In this document: piece by piece, positions 35,138-47,798 of the stretch
Layout of the letters: each line of letters opens with the position of its first letter
How positions within the stretch are numbered: position 1 is the stretch's first letter
Assembly: GCA_017871115.1 (NCBI GenBank)
Contig: JAFCIZ010000006.1
Span: forward strand, 1,922,001-1,986,000
From: Cunninghamella blakesleeana
Taxonomy: Eukaryota > Mucoromycota > Mucoromycetes > Mucorales > Cunninghamellaceae
DNA: 64,000 nucleotides
Direction of reading: 5' to 3'
Notes under the pieces: model-generated
What the model was told of the DNA's origin: nothing
The model's database searches: none
The model's input: the letters and a program-made list of their open reading frames with translations, nothing else
Made by a program: the position numbers and the translations under genes

Positions 35138-36115
35138 ACGCCATACATCAACTTTAATCACCTTACATTTAATTATCTATTAGTTCTCAAATTAATTTTC
35201 TCAATTTTAGTGCATTTTTTTCATTTTTACTATCAAAAATAAAAAGTTAAAATATTATATTGGTTAATTCCTAAAGTTATAAAGTTCCTATTGGGAATAA
35301 ATTAAATTGGGTAGTCTATATGCGCGACTTTTTAAAGTTAGCATTTTCTTTTCTTTTCTTTATTTCTTTTTTTCCATTTAATTATTTATTCCATATTTTC
35401 TATTTCTTTTGTCATAATAAAGTTTACAGCAGGTTTGTCACGTGTTGAGTTAGCGGTAGCATAAATTCTTCGGCTTTTTTAAATCATATTGATGTTTTGT
35501 TATTGGTATTGTTTCAATCAGATCATATCACGCATTGGTAACGAAAACTCTTTTCTCGATTCTGTTTTATTTTATATTTATTTAAAAAAAGAAAGAAAAA
35601 ATATGGTGTTTATAGAAATGAGGCAACTTTATCAAGATTATCAAAGAGAAAAAAAAAAGAATAATCTTTTGATAGTTATTTAAATAATAAATTTTCTCGT
35701 TATGATATATGAATGAAGAAAAAATAATAATGAATAAAAAAAAGCTTCTTTTAATCATATTCAATTCAAATCTATTATACTATAATATGAAATCATGCCA
35801 TAAAAAAAACTGAATTTGAAATTGATCTTCAATGCAATAAATACCTGTTTTTTTTCTTCTAAAATAATACTATAATCATTCAAAATATCAATATACTTGA
35901 ATATATTTCTCTAGCGTTATTACTTTCAAGTTCACTACATTATCATTCTTTATCTTTATCAAATATACTTGCAAAAAAAAATTGTAGTTGTGATCTATCG
36001 GAATTTAAATTATCTTTTTTTTTCTATCATTTTTTTTTCGCACTCATTATTTTTTTCTCTTGGATTTTTTTCTCTTCTCATATGTTTTTTAATTTTATTA
36101 TTTTAATATTTAATC

Positions 36116-37675
36116 ATGAATACAGAAGCTCCTATAAACCAAGTAAAATATATGGAAGGATATAAATGTATTATATATAGATTTATATTAATTGGAAACT
36201 AAAAAGTATTATTTTTGTTATTTTTATATTTATTACTAATAAGGGTCATGCTTATGCCAACTCAGCTGAAGAATATGAAGATAGAGAACTATGGTCAAAA
36301 GCAATTGAATCTCATAAAAGTGCAGCAGGTAAATAGATATAAATATAAATGGGTTGATAATAAAAGTCAATATAATAGATTTCAATCTAAGTAATATATA
36401 TATATATTTGCATGCTTTTTTTTATTTTATTTTATTCATATTAATAGAGCAATTTCAACTAGCTTTAGATTATACTCAAGATTCTGAGGTCAGATATAAA
36501 AATAATTTTATAGATAAATATAGAGAAATAGTGACACTATACTTATCATAACACATTTATATACATTAGGCAGGAAAAACATTAAGGTTATTAATAGCCA
36601 CTCATACTAGAAAAGCAAAAGATTTAGAAAGAAAAGTAATAAAACTCAAAGCAGAGCAGCAACAGCGTATGGAAGCAAGGTCATATGAGCAACAACAGCA
36701 GCATTATCATCAAAGATCTATGTCAAATCATATCATTGGCGCAGGAGGGTTAAAAGGAATTGATAATGCAATGAATATGAATGGTCTTTTAAACGCTTTA
36801 CCTAATGAACTATCCCCAAATGGCCCTTCTCACTTACAAACAAAAATGGATAAAAGTAAAACGTATGAATCTTTTCAACATAATACTATTGGGGAATCCT
36901 ATGCCTTACTTTCTGCTGATAATGTAAGTTCTATATTTATCAATATATATATATATATATATAGAAATATAGGTATTTGGAAAAAGAAACTATTTCATTA
37001 TATATACATATATATTTATTTCTATTTTATGCGTATTTAAACTTTTTTTCTTTAGGATGATGATGATGATGATGATGCCTCAGATCCTTTTAATAAATTT
37101 TTACATGCAGTTGAAGTATTAGTTGATCAATTATCTAATCCTGTAGCCTTTGCATCAGCACCATTAAATGAAGACGATATTTCAACACCATATCACCAAC
37201 GACTCTTGTCTAATGATGATACGACTTCTACAGCGAATTTTACTTTATCACCATCAACTTCAAATAATCATAGCCATAATAAGGATAAGAATATTAAAGA
37301 CAATCAAGACCCTATTATTGATAATTCAATGATGATGGAGTCCTTTTTTTTAGTACCTGATCATCCGACTTCGGACCTTAATCATCTTGTTACCCCTTCT
37401 ACTACTATTAAAACCGCCATAACCTCGATCTCACCTACATCTAAATCATCATCAATGCAAGACAATACGCTGAAAATAGAAAACGAACAATTAAAACGTC
37501 ATATTGACCATTTGACAAGACGTATTAAATCACTTGAAAAGGTAATTATCGATCAAAAAACACAAAAATAAACAAACAATTGTTAAGGGATATCGTAGAT
37601 AAACAAAATTTCTTTTTTAACACTTAAAAAAAAAAAAATTCGGCTTATGGTTAACTGAAACAATATTTTCACACC

Positions 37676-37715
<40 letters not shown>

Positions 37716-38248
37716 TCTAGTCAGCGGAAGAAAGTCATATACTTAAAAGTAGTATTTTACAATTTAGAAACGATGTTCAACGTCAAGCTAAAAGGATTAT
37801 GCAATCACATCATGGCTCTGTATCAATGAGATCTTCATCTGTGGCTTTACTAGGTAATAGTACTCTTGGAAATGAAAGTATATCACAAAATAGTTTCCCA
37901 AGACAACAACAATCGTCGGTGATCAATCAAACAAATGGAAGCACGGCGGAATTAGGTAACTTATAAAACTTGCCATATAAAACACTAATTCATAAAAAGT
38001 AATAATTACTATTGTCACTAACCGTTCACTCAATTTCAAATTCAAATTTTCTTTTTTTTATATTAATGTTCTTTTATTAATAGTTACACGATTAAAAGAT
38101 TTAGAAGAGGAAAATAGAAGATTAAAGGACCAAGTAGATAAACAACAGTTATTAATGAATAAATATAGAGAAAGATGGGAAAAATTAAAAGAAAGTGCTA
38201 AAAAGAGACGTGCGCAACCACAAGATATGGTAATAAATGTATAAAATA

Positions 38249-38289
<41 letters not shown>

Positions 38290-38556
38290 TCATCATCGTA
38301 TCGTTGTAATATGCTAAAGAAATAAAGTTTCTCTAATTTACTAAAAAAAATATATTCCAATTAAATTTAATAGGCAAATCAATCATCGGAGATTCCCCGT
38401 CAATACTCGACTCGACCTCCAGCATTATTACGATCATTGGCTCTACAAAACTCTTCTGCTTATCCACCTTTTGCTTCAACAACATCAATAAACAATAACT
38501 ATAATAATAATAGATCTAATAGAATCAATACTAATGATGATGCAGCTTTAATGTGA
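36116..38556 (+). CDS. MIT-domain and coiled-coil protein (NRBF2/Atg38-like)
   Basis: Eight exons (36116-36142, 36244-36328, 36448-36488, 36570-36923, 37056-37541, 37721-37955, 38084-38229, 38374-38556) sum to 1557 nt, 518 residues. The N-terminal 75 residues form a helical hairpin like an MIT domain: GHAYANSAEEYEDRELWSKA, IESHKSAAEQFQLALDYTQ, KTLRLLIATHTRKAKDLERK. NRBF2 and yeast Atg38 have this arrangement and bind the Vps34 PI3-kinase complex in autophagy. The middle is Ser/Thr/Asn-rich with an Asp run and DPFNKFLHAVEVLVDQL. The C-terminal half has two coiled coils (KIENEQLKRHIDHLTRRIKS; VTRLKDLEEENRRLKDQVDK). An orthologue call to NRBF2/Atg38 is likely but not proved; another MIT protein is possible. 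The intron after exon 3 uses a weak GTCAGA donor, though it keeps the frame. Confidence 0.72.
37679..37712. repeat. (ATT)n microsatellite in intron
   Basis: About eleven ATT units fill the end of an intron, directly before the acceptor of exon 6 of the NRBF2-like gene. Similar (ATT)n runs occur near 6114, 20548, 30337 and 55616. Confidence 0.85.
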
Positions 38557-38891
38557 TAATATACATATATATATATATTGTATATATTATCTTAATATAT
38601 ATATTTAATAAAAAAAATATAAATTGGTAAATAAGCAGGGGAAAAATAATTTTTGTTTTAAATGAAACATTGACAAAAAAGAGTAATTTATGGGAAAAAA
38701 AAGAAGGTTTACAGATAACGTGGAAAATCTATTTAAAAAAAATTATATAAATCATATTGATTTTTTTTTACCACTCTTTCTCCTTCTTTTTTTTTTATCT
38801 TTATTTTATTTTTTCTACCTATTTTTATATCAACAGCATTTTTATATCCAACACACTTTATAACAAATAATAAACATATATATTTATATAA
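38557..38891. promoter_or_regulatory. Spacer and promoter with pyrimidine leader
   Basis: This 335-bp spacer ends in a pyrimidine-rich run (about 38761-38820) some 70 bp before the next ATG. No gene is seen in it. Confidence 0.4.
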
Positions 38892-39389
38892 ATGGCAGGA
38901 CCTATTGATTTTGTGAACTCACGATCTTCTTCAACAAGTTCAGCAAATACATATGATGATACAATGCAACGTAAACATCGACTACCAAGTTTATTATCTA
39001 TTACACATGCCTATCATGAAGAAGAATCCTCTTCCTCTTCTTATTCTTCTTCTTCTTCTTCTTCTTCTTCCACTTCATCTGATTCTACAAATAATAATTT
39101 ATCAAGGCGAAATACTAAATTATTATATAGAATGAAAGGCTGTATCAGACGAGTGTTAAAGTTACAACATCATCATCAACATCAACAAACAAAGGCATCC
39201 TCACTATCCTCACCTTCTACTATAACCAATAGGAATGAACAAAACGATAAAAAAAATAGTAATCACCACAATAAAATTCAATCCCCGCGTTCCACCATGA
39301 TGAATGGGCAGAGTTCATTCGATGTTTCTTACGCTCGATTGTCTTATAATAATGAAATTGATGATTTCACTAATGGTTATATCGATTAA
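38892..39389 (+). CDS. Ser-rich disordered protein, hypothetical
   Basis: A single open frame of 165 residues, starting MAGPIDFVNSRSSSTSSANT. A serine run of about 20 residues lies in the middle, followed by the only ordered-looking piece, NLSRRNTKLLYRMKGCIRRV, a basic amphipathic stretch, then His/Gln-rich and Ser-rich sequence. There is no signal peptide or membrane segment. An upstream pyrimidine leader and a well-spaced TATA-like region support expression. No family is recognised. The basic helix could be a short binding motif. It could also be the first exon of a longer gene, but I see no convincing continuation before 40 kb. Confidence 0.55.
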   Translation: MAGPIDFVNSRSSSTSSANTYDDTMQRKHRLPSLLSITHAYHEEESSSSSYSSSSSSSSSTSSDSTNNNLSRRNTKLLYRMKGCIRRVLKLQHHHQHQQTKASSLSSPSTITNRNEQNDKKNSNHHNKIQSPRSTMMNGQSSFDVSYARLSYNNEIDDFTNGYID

Positions 39390-39999
39390 AACCTATATTT
39401 GGTATATCTATTTTTTTTTCTATTTTTTCTCTACTTTTTTTTTGACACATTATAACTATATTTGTATTACACACACACGCACACATATATATATATAAAT
39501 ATAATTATTATTATTGTTATTACCACTTTTAATAATGATAGTAATGATGACAACAAAGAATATGCTATTACGTTTTATTATTACAATTACTTAATATATA
39601 CTATTGATTTTATTAATTTTTCTTACATAGAAAAATATTTTTTTTTTTTTGATTTGATTTCAAGTAAATTTTTTTAATTAAACAAGTTTCTCATAAATTA
39701 TTATCCTTCATTGTTTATTTTTTTTTCTATAAAATAAAATTAAAAATACCCATCCATAATTTTTTTTTTTGTTCCTTTCATAAAAAACTTAAAGTGTGTA
39801 TTGTATATATCGGAATCTAAACATCGGGACGAAAATCTTACTCCAATTTTAAATTTCGGGCGAAAACGAAAAAAAAATTTTTTTATGCATGTTCAAGAGG
39901 GAAAAAAAAAATACACAATAAACAAAAATGTATTTAATTAATTACCCAAGACATTTATTTATATATAATGATTGATTTTGATTTATACATTTATTTATA
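39390..39999. other. AT-rich spacer
   Basis: The 600 bases between the Ser-rich gene and the convergent MCT-type gene hold a short (CA)n run near 39469-39485 followed by a TA run. I see no gene; frames at 39304-39677 are low-complexity. Confidence 0.5.
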
Positions 40000-42115
40000 T
40001 TATAAACGAATCAACAGTTTATATTTAGATAATTTTAATTTAAGGTAAATCAAAAAAATAGATCCGATCATATAACAAAAGGCGGTAAATAGTTTATAAC
40101 TAAAATAAGGATTGATATTATTATGATGTAAGAGAGAAGTTTCAATAAAGGTAGATAAATTAGGGCCATACATGGCTATCACTGTTAGTAATAAAAACAT
40201 AGCATATCCTGTTTCAAATTTCTCTTTTCCTGTAACAATTCGAGTTATCGAAGCTCCTTGGGCAATAAATATTCCGCCAAAAGTACCAAAAAGAATAGCA
40301 AATAACATTAATTTAGTAAAATCAAAAGCAAAAGTCCAGAGAAAAAAACAACTTGAACTAGTGATAAGACAGCTAAATATGGTGGTATTGATATATCCAA
40401 TTTTATCGCCAATATGTCTAAATAACAATATTAAAAATAATAAATAGGATGTATTAATTTCCGAATCTTTGTTTTTCACCCCTTTTATTTCCCACCTTTT
40501 TTTCAGGTTATATCATTTTACCCAGCTATTATACGACCAAAAGCATTACAAACAGAAGCTACGGATACAAGTAAAGAGCCTTGTGAATCAGATAGTCCTA
40601 AATGAGTAGCATAAGCTTAAATAATAAATAATAATGAAAGTTATTATTATTATTGTTATTGAGATTACTATATTATATATATATATATTTACAAGGTAAA
40701 AAAAAATAGGGTACATAATAGCCAGCTTCTATAAAAGTATCAGCAATACACCATATAATTAAATCCATGTTCTTTAATACAGAAAAATCGATGATATCTT
40801 TAATATTCTTATTCTTCTTATTATTTTTTGTCGCTTCATTAGTAATCTTTCTATCCTTGAACAATATACAAGCAATAATGCCAATGGCCAAATTGATGAA
40901 TCCCAAGATACGGTAACACCAAGATGCACCTAGTTGTCTATTTAAGGGAGTCATAATAAAAGGCATCACTAATCCACCAATACAAGAACCACTTGAAGCC
41001 AACCCTAAAGCTATTCCTTCTCGCTTATTAAACCATTGCGGAATTATGCTCATACTCACCTATAATATTTATGAATAAAAAATATATAATGTAAGAAAAT
41101 TGTAGTAATAATATTAAAAAAGAGATTGAAAGGAAAAAAAAAGAGGATTTGTTTGATTACATAAAAAATAATTGAGCAACCAATCCCGAAAAGCAACCCC
41201 TGTGTTAATAATAAATGCCATAGCTATATACAAGATAATAATAATAAAAATAAGTAAAAATAAATTCTATTCATTAATCTATATAATTTCTTTATAGATA
41301 TATATATATATATATATACTTTTTTTATTTATTACCTCAGTACTTAAACTTGCTAATTCTAAACCAAAACTGCAACATAAACAAGCAATAAAAATGCCAC
41401 ATTTCGAACCGAATCTGGATAAAATGATTTGGGATAAGAGGCTCATTAGATTCATGATGCTATTGGCTGTTGCACCTACAAGATTTAACTGAAATATAAC
41501 AGAAGGACTTGAACCAAAAGCATGTTGTTGGTAATAGTCTTGCATCACACCTAAAAAAAAAGTATAAATATATTATAAAAACAGCAAAAAATTAGATGAT
41601 ACGTACACAATCATGACAATAATGGCATATTAATAAAAAGAATATATGCATTAATATTCAATTACCCCTAATATGGAATATAGCATTGGAGAAATATGAA
41701 TAAAAAAAAAAAAAGAGTGGGATCAATTTTATCAGCTTGTATACATTATCAATTTTTTATTTTTTTTATTTTATATTATTATTATTTCTCACCAACTAGT
41801 TATACAACCTATGCCCGTCATTTGAACTAAAAAAGCAGCCAACACAATAAGCCAGCCATAACCACCGTCAGTCCGTTCGTCGTCTTCTCCATCTCCATCT
41901 CCATCATTATTCTGTTGTTTTGGTTTTTCTACATCATGGTCAATATGTTGTATTTGAAATGATTTTTTCAGTTGTTGATGATTTTTTTGATAATACTTGA
42001 TAAGGGCTCTATCACTTAATGTTAAATTATTCTCATTGATGGTTGTACCTGCAGATTCGCTATGGTGTGGGTCTTCTTCCGTTGAAAAATCATGTTTACC
42101 GAAAATTGAATGCAT
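40000..42115 (-). CDS. MCT-type (SLC16/Mch-like) MFS transporter, copy 1
   Basis: This is a multi-exon plasma- or organelle-membrane permease of the monocarboxylate-porter family of the major facilitator superfamily. A hydrophilic N-tail of about 80 residues precedes GGYGWLIVLAAFLVQMTGIG, the family signature in the first helix. Further helices are VMQDYYQQHAFG, KCGIFIACLCCSFGLELASL, IIPQWFNKREGIALGLASSG, LVMPFIMTPLNRQLGASWCY, RILGFINLAIGIIACILF, FGRIIAGHIGDKIGYINTT and a C-terminal GSIFLIYLKLKLSK. In fungi this family includes Mch5 (riboflavin) and carboxylate porters; the substrate here is unknown. It lies about 2 kb from a same-strand paralogue. One oddity is the first intron: the strong donor GTGAGA (41792) would shift the frame, whereas a weaker GTTGGT four bases earlier keeps it. 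It is therefore either an unusual splice or a damaged copy. Confidence 0.82.
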
Positions 42116-43016
42116 TATGTGTATATATATTTATATGTATATTTATAATTATATATAAATATTATGTAAATAAAATAATGATAATTATAACAAGTATGTC
42201 AAAAATAAATGAAGTATATATGTATATATGTATATTTGTATGTATATAATAGGATATGATATATATGAAAAGGATTATTATTATTATTTAAAAAAATAAG
42301 ATGATATAATTATACAAATGAAAATTATATATTGTATGTATACTTTTTTTAAAAAAATAAAAAAAAAATATAATAATACAATGAAAAAAAAAGCAACAGA
42401 TGTAAAAAATAAAAATATATATTTATAAAAAGAAGGGAAAAAAAAAGGAGGATATACTAAGTAGAATAAGAAAAACCAAAAATAAAATAAAAAAAATAAA
42501 GAAAAACTAGTAAATTTTTTTTATATTTATATTCATATTTTAATTATTATTTTTTAAAGTTGAGAGGAGGCATTATTAAATCACAAGTCAGTTCTATTTT
42601 TTATAAAAAATAATCTTTTTTTTGTCAAAATGATCCACAATAAAATATGTGTTTTTTTTTTCTCATGTGTATAGAATAATAATAAAAAGGGGAATGGCAT
42701 GATAAAATAAAATAATGATAAAAGACCTTTATGTGATCCTTTAAAAATACCTTCGGATGAGAATCCGGATTTTATTTTTTTAAAAATAATATAAACCTTT
42801 TTTAAAAGTCGAATCAATTAAATTAAATAAAAAAAAAGCAAATAATAATAATACTAATAATACTAATAAAGATAGAATTATTATAGTTTATATTTTGAAT
42901 AATATTTAAAAATGATATTTATTAAAATTAGTTTATTTTTTAAAATTAGAAATGAAATAAATTCATCCAAGGAAATATATTGATACACAGTACTCAAGCT
43001 TTCTTTGTATATATAT

Positions 43017-43049
<33 letters not shown>

Positions 43050-44073
43050 CGTGTATACGTATGTGTATTCTTTTCATATATTGATTTCGAAAAAATAATA
43101 TCAAATTCATAATAATAATATTTTTTATTTTATTTTATTTCTCAAGTGATTTATATCATTTGTTATAACGACGTTTTTTTTTTTTTTATCCAACTCGAAA
43201 TTTGATTAGCATTTTAATTAATTAAAGCCCACGGAGCTTAAAAAATTTATGCATAAAAAAAATTCTGTTCAATCCTTTTTTCTTATATCCCTATTGTTGA
43301 TCTTTTTTTTTTTTTCTATAACCTTAATCAATATCTTTAACTTTATATCATTCATTATGTTTTTTTTATTTATATATTTATTTTTTTGAATAATCTGATC
43401 ATATATTATTATTATTTTCTCTTTCCTCGTTTAAATGAACCACATATTGAAAAAAATATTATAAAATTAATTTTTATTTATTAAAAGACAATATTACTTT
43501 ATAGTATAGAAATTTAAAAATAGTTTTCTACATAATGATAGGAGTTTTTTTAGTTCATTGAATCTCGATTACATATATATCCCTTTTATTTCTAGGATTA
43601 GTATCATAATAATAATAAAAAGAATTCTAATTTCATGTGTATGAACTAAAAAAAAAAAAAAAAAATACGTCAAGAACCTAAAAGAAGAAACATAAAATAT
43701 ATTAATTACATATATATTAAGTCAATTTATCATTCTCTCTTCATTTTTAGAAATAGATTATCTTTTTTTAATAATAATAATAATAAAAACATCATCATAA
43801 CCACTATTTCTTTTTTTTTTTTTAATATCCCGAGTATTGTAATCTAAAACTTTCTTTTAGACCTTATTTTTTTTATGTCAAATATGCAAATAATCATTTC
43901 TTTTTTTTTTTTTTTTATAAAATGGTATCATTTATTAAAACAAAATAGAGATTCAAATGAACAGTACAATAAGAATACATGAATGTGAGTATACATATAA
44001 TGATGAAAATGATGAGAATAGTAATAAATAAAATACGTACAAGGTCCTTTTTTTTTGTTTGTTTGTTTTGTTT
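42116..44073. other. 2-kb AT-rich spacer between tandem transporter genes
   Basis: I see no gene here. The stretch includes TA runs near 43009-43052, a run of about 17 A near 43650 and about 17 T near 43901-43917. The 42581-42817 frame is low-complexity. The proximal 100 bp hold the promoter of transporter copy 1. Confidence 0.5.
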
Positions 44074-46267
44074 TTATACTTTAGCAAATACATTTCTATC
44101 CAATCTTATTTTAAGAATAAATAAAATCAGAGCACCCAAAACATAAGCGGTCCCACTAAACATCTTGTAAGAAAAGTAAGGAGGAGAATTGACATTATTT
44201 TCAATAGCACTAGCAATATTAGGCCCAAATACAGAAATGACGTTACTAATCAACATGATGGATAAACCGGTAGGAAAACGTTCAAAACCCAATAATTGGG
44301 CTGTTATAGGGGATAAAAGTGCAAAATAAGAACCACAAAAGATACCAAATATAGCAGCATAAGCCATCAAGGTTCCATAGGTTTCAGCAAAAGTCCAAAT
44401 CAAAAAAGTACTAAGGCCACCAATCAAAGTAAAAATAATATTGGTGTTGACCTTTCCAATACGATCAGCACAAATACCAGCAATTAATCTGCCAATGAAA
44501 TTGCAGGCAGAGCTAACAGCTACCAAATGACCACCTTGGTCGTCCGATAGCCCTTTATAGGACGCATATGAAGGTAAAAAGAAGTAAGGAATAAAATAAC
44601 CAAATAATGCAACCATGGAACCAATACAAAAGATTAAAAAGTTGACATCCTTCAAAACACTTAATTGAATAATATCACTCAATTTCTTCTTTTGTCTTTG
44701 TTGGGGGACTCTTGGTTTAACAAAGATAACGGCAATTAAGTCGCAGGCTAAACAGATAAATCCTAATATACGGTATGTCCATCCAGGGCCTAATCTTTCG
44801 TTAATTGCTGTCATGATGAATGGAATTACTAATCCTCCAATACCGCTTCCACTTGCTACTACGCCCAAAGCCATACCTCGTTTTTTATTAAACCATAATG
44901 GCGCAACGCTCATAATTGTCTATTTTAAATAATAATAAAAATTCGTCATTATTTTATAATTACCTTTTTATTTTCATAAATATTTTGCCTTACACAATAC
45001 ATAAGACTAGCGCCTATACCAAACCTTTGATAAAGAATATAAATAATAAATTAATAAATTAAGGTTAATGATAATACCGATTATCCTTATTATTATTTGC
45101 TTAGTATTTTTTTTTTTTTGTTATTATTTTATTCTATTTACAAGATTCCTTGTGTTAAATACAAGTGCCATATACTTGTACTAAAACCCGCTAAAATAAG
45201 AGCCAAGGTAACACATAGCATACCAATCACTAATACAATTCTTGATCCAAAAGTGGAAGTTAAAATTTGACTGAGAGGACCAAATAAATTAATTGATATC
45301 AAACATATAGTTCTAAATAAATAAAATAAAATAAAACAAATAATAAATAATGATGAATAAATTTTTTTTTTAAAAAAAAAAAAAACCTGTATATATGGAT
45401 GATCATTTTATTATTTTATCTTACCCCACAAAACTAAGATTTAATTGTTGAGAAGGACCAAAGGAATATTTTTGATAATAATTTTGCATTACACCTAAAG
45501 AAAGGAAAAGAAAATTATCATATGGTAAAAAAATTAGCCGGTTATACAAAAAAAGAACGTTCCTATTTCCTGTTTTAGTTTTTTTTATTTTATTTTGTAT
45601 TTGCTTATAATATTTACCCCCTATGATCAAAATAATCAATTGTTTTGTGAATCCATTGTTTGTAAATGATGATGGTGAAAACGTGGTAAAAAAAAAAAAA
45701 GGTTTGACCAATTTCCAGATATAAAAGAGACAAAAAAAAAAACGGATCCGACCGAGCGGAAATAGAGTTGAGTTCATACAATTCTTTATTTTTTTTATAA
45801 ATATTCATAATAGTTTTTTTTTTTACAACTTACAACTTGTTGCTGTTCCAAAACTTGTAACTTGGACCATAAAAGCACCTAATACAACCAACCATCCATA
45901 TCTTTTTTCTTCAAAATTATTTGGATCTTCTACCGATAAATCTATACCTTCATTACTTGTTCCAGTTTTTTGATATTCTTTATTTGATTCAATTTCTATA
46001 ATTATATATATATATATATATATAAAGTCAGAAATTGATATACATAATTATTATTTTATGTAATGAAATAGTGAAAAACCTCTTTTTTTATATATTTTTA
46101 CCAGCTATATTTGATAATCCATCCCTTTTTTCATTGGTAATTGATTTGTCATAAATAGTAGTAATTGATTCTGTTGTATTTGTTGTTATTCCATTTGTTG
46201 ATTTTTCACCAATATCAGTACTAGTAGTAGTAGTTTGAGAACAAGTTGTCGCAGTATTAGAAGACAT
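44074..46267 (-). CDS. MCT-type (SLC16/Mch-like) MFS transporter, copy 2
   Basis: This multi-exon paralogue of the preceding transporter lies in tandem with it. I start it at the ATG 46267-46265 (MSSNTATTCSQTT); an upstream in-frame TTG is not a likely fungal start. A Thr/Ser-rich N-tail leads to RYGWLVVLGAFMVQVTSFGT. Next come CVMQNYYQKYSFGPS, VLVIGMLCVTLALILAGFST, MSVAPLWFNKKRGMALGVVA, GIGGLVIPFIMTAINERLGP and RILGFICLACDLIAVIF. The C-terminal six helices sit in one long exon (44913-44074), with GRLIAGICADRIGKVNTNII as the conserved cytoplasmic loop and GALILFILKIRLDRN at the end. About twelve membrane segments can be counted. Copies 1 and 2 share most intron sites, as expected for a local duplication, yet differ clearly in sequence, so the duplication is not recent. 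The substrate is unknown. Confidence 0.85.
45362..45385. repeat. T-run joined to A-run (T10A14)
   Basis: Ten T are followed directly by fourteen A inside an intron of transporter copy 2. This is one of many such head-on T/A junctions in the window, described among the findings. Confidence 0.85.
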
Positions 46268-47798
46268 AAACAATAAATAAACCTTAAATAAAAGAATATA
46301 GAAATGAGAAGAAAAAGGAAAAAAAAAAAAAATTATATTTTAACGAATTTATTACATTTTTATAATAATTTATTTTAACTTTTCTTACTAGAACTTTAAT
46401 TATAACGGTGTTAATCTTTATTCCGTGTTTATGTTTTTGAATCTCAGTTTTTGCGATCCAATCTAATCTAAGGTACCGGATTTGTAAAAAAAAAAGTTGA
46501 TTTTTTGATTTGTGAAGACTAGAAATAGAGAGAATGAAAGAGGTTGCATAAAAAACGAATCTTTGGGACTGTTCTCTAAAAAATTATGAAACGATAAAGG
46601 GTATAATTAATTAAATAAAACATGGATAATTTACATATCTAAATTAAATATATATATATATATTAAACTTGTGTTTTTTTTTTTTTTTTACCGATATAAA
46701 GTATAAATAACCTGATTTAATTATATTCAGACTGTATTATCAAATACTAACCAACAGATCATATTTTATTATGAATGATGAATATAATAATATAACTTGA
46801 ATTGAAATAATTCTATATGAACAGAGTACATTTCCAAATAGCATATATGATTAAGATATAAAAGTTATTGTTCATTCAACCAACCTATAGGATAAAGAAC
46901 TAAAAAAAAAAAAAGGAAATGCGTAAATAAATAATGTAAGTAAATAAAAAAAAAAAAGTACAAAAGAGAAATGATGATGTATATATATTTTACCAAACTA
47001 ACTTTGTGAAGGTCATAATAACTTTATAACAGAAAAAATAAAATAAAATATTAAAAAGCTGAAAAGTAGTTTTTTTTTAAAAAAAAATAAAAGAGGGACA
47101 AAAAATAGCGTTGAAAAAGATTGATATTGATCCTTTTTTAAACGCCGCACTCTGACATTTTTTGATTTGCCATTTTTTTGATTTAATAAATATAAAACAG
47201 CAACTAACCTATCTTTTGTTTATGATTTATAAATATAGTGTTAATAGTTAAAAAATGATAAATACAAATTCAAACTAAAAAACAACAATAAATATTTGAA
47301 ATAGATTTAAATACTTCTCTTCTAAAATAGTATTGTTTTTTTATTTTATTTTTTATTTTTGAGCTACATTTGTTTATATTATTATTAATATTGATAAAAG
47401 AAAAAGTAGATTACTATTTATTTATTTATTTATCAATGATTATGTCATTATGTTTAAAAAGATGAAGTTATATATGTACCTTATGATCAGCATATATATA
47501 TATATGTATATATATAAATATATTTTTTATACATACATATCATGTATTTTTCATTTTACTATATAAAGTAGATAAAATGTAAAAAAGGGATGTTATACCT
47601 ATGTGCATAAAATTTGGGGTTGGGACAGGGCTTTTTTTTTTAAAGTTGGGAGACCATTCGTTCTTTTTTTTTTTTTATTTTAAAAAAATATTCAACTTCA
47701 TTTTTTTTTCTCTTCTTTCTTTTTTTTTTCTTTTTATATTATTATTATTGTTATTTACTATTATTCCTATTACTTGTATACATTCATTAGATGTTCCT
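46268..47798. promoter_or_regulatory. 1.5-kb spacer between divergent transporter and kinase genes
   Basis: There is no convincing gene. A pyrimidine-rich block at about 47661-47745, with T-runs broken by single C, is the likely promoter leader of the kinase. The frame at 47601-47945 runs through this leader into kinase exon 1 in frame and gives no better start. A TA run at about 47490-47520 and a T9A9 junction at 47070-47087 also occur. Confidence 0.5.

Larger units (their letters stand above)
34415..36115. other. 1.7-kb spacer with an inverted repeat and gene relics
   Basis: No supportable gene. The stretch carries a 24-bp perfect inverted pair (listed separately) and a relatively GC-rich patch, CCCACCGACCGATTTTAAC, near 34951-34969, unusual in this AT-rich DNA. 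A CACGTG palindrome lies near 35439. Small frames at 34578-34796, 35015-35242 and 35489-35683 are low-complexity and are not called. Confidence 0.5.

Noticed and set aside
35439..35444. CACGTG palindrome as an E-box
   Set aside because: A single six-base site with no nearby gene start; expected by chance.
40172..40447. 91-codon plus-strand open frame
   Set aside because: It is antisense to the last exon of transporter copy 1.
46268..46273. Upstream TTG as start of transporter copy 2 (adding two residues)
   Set aside because: TTG starts are not expected in a fungal nuclear gene; the ATG at 46267 is adequate.
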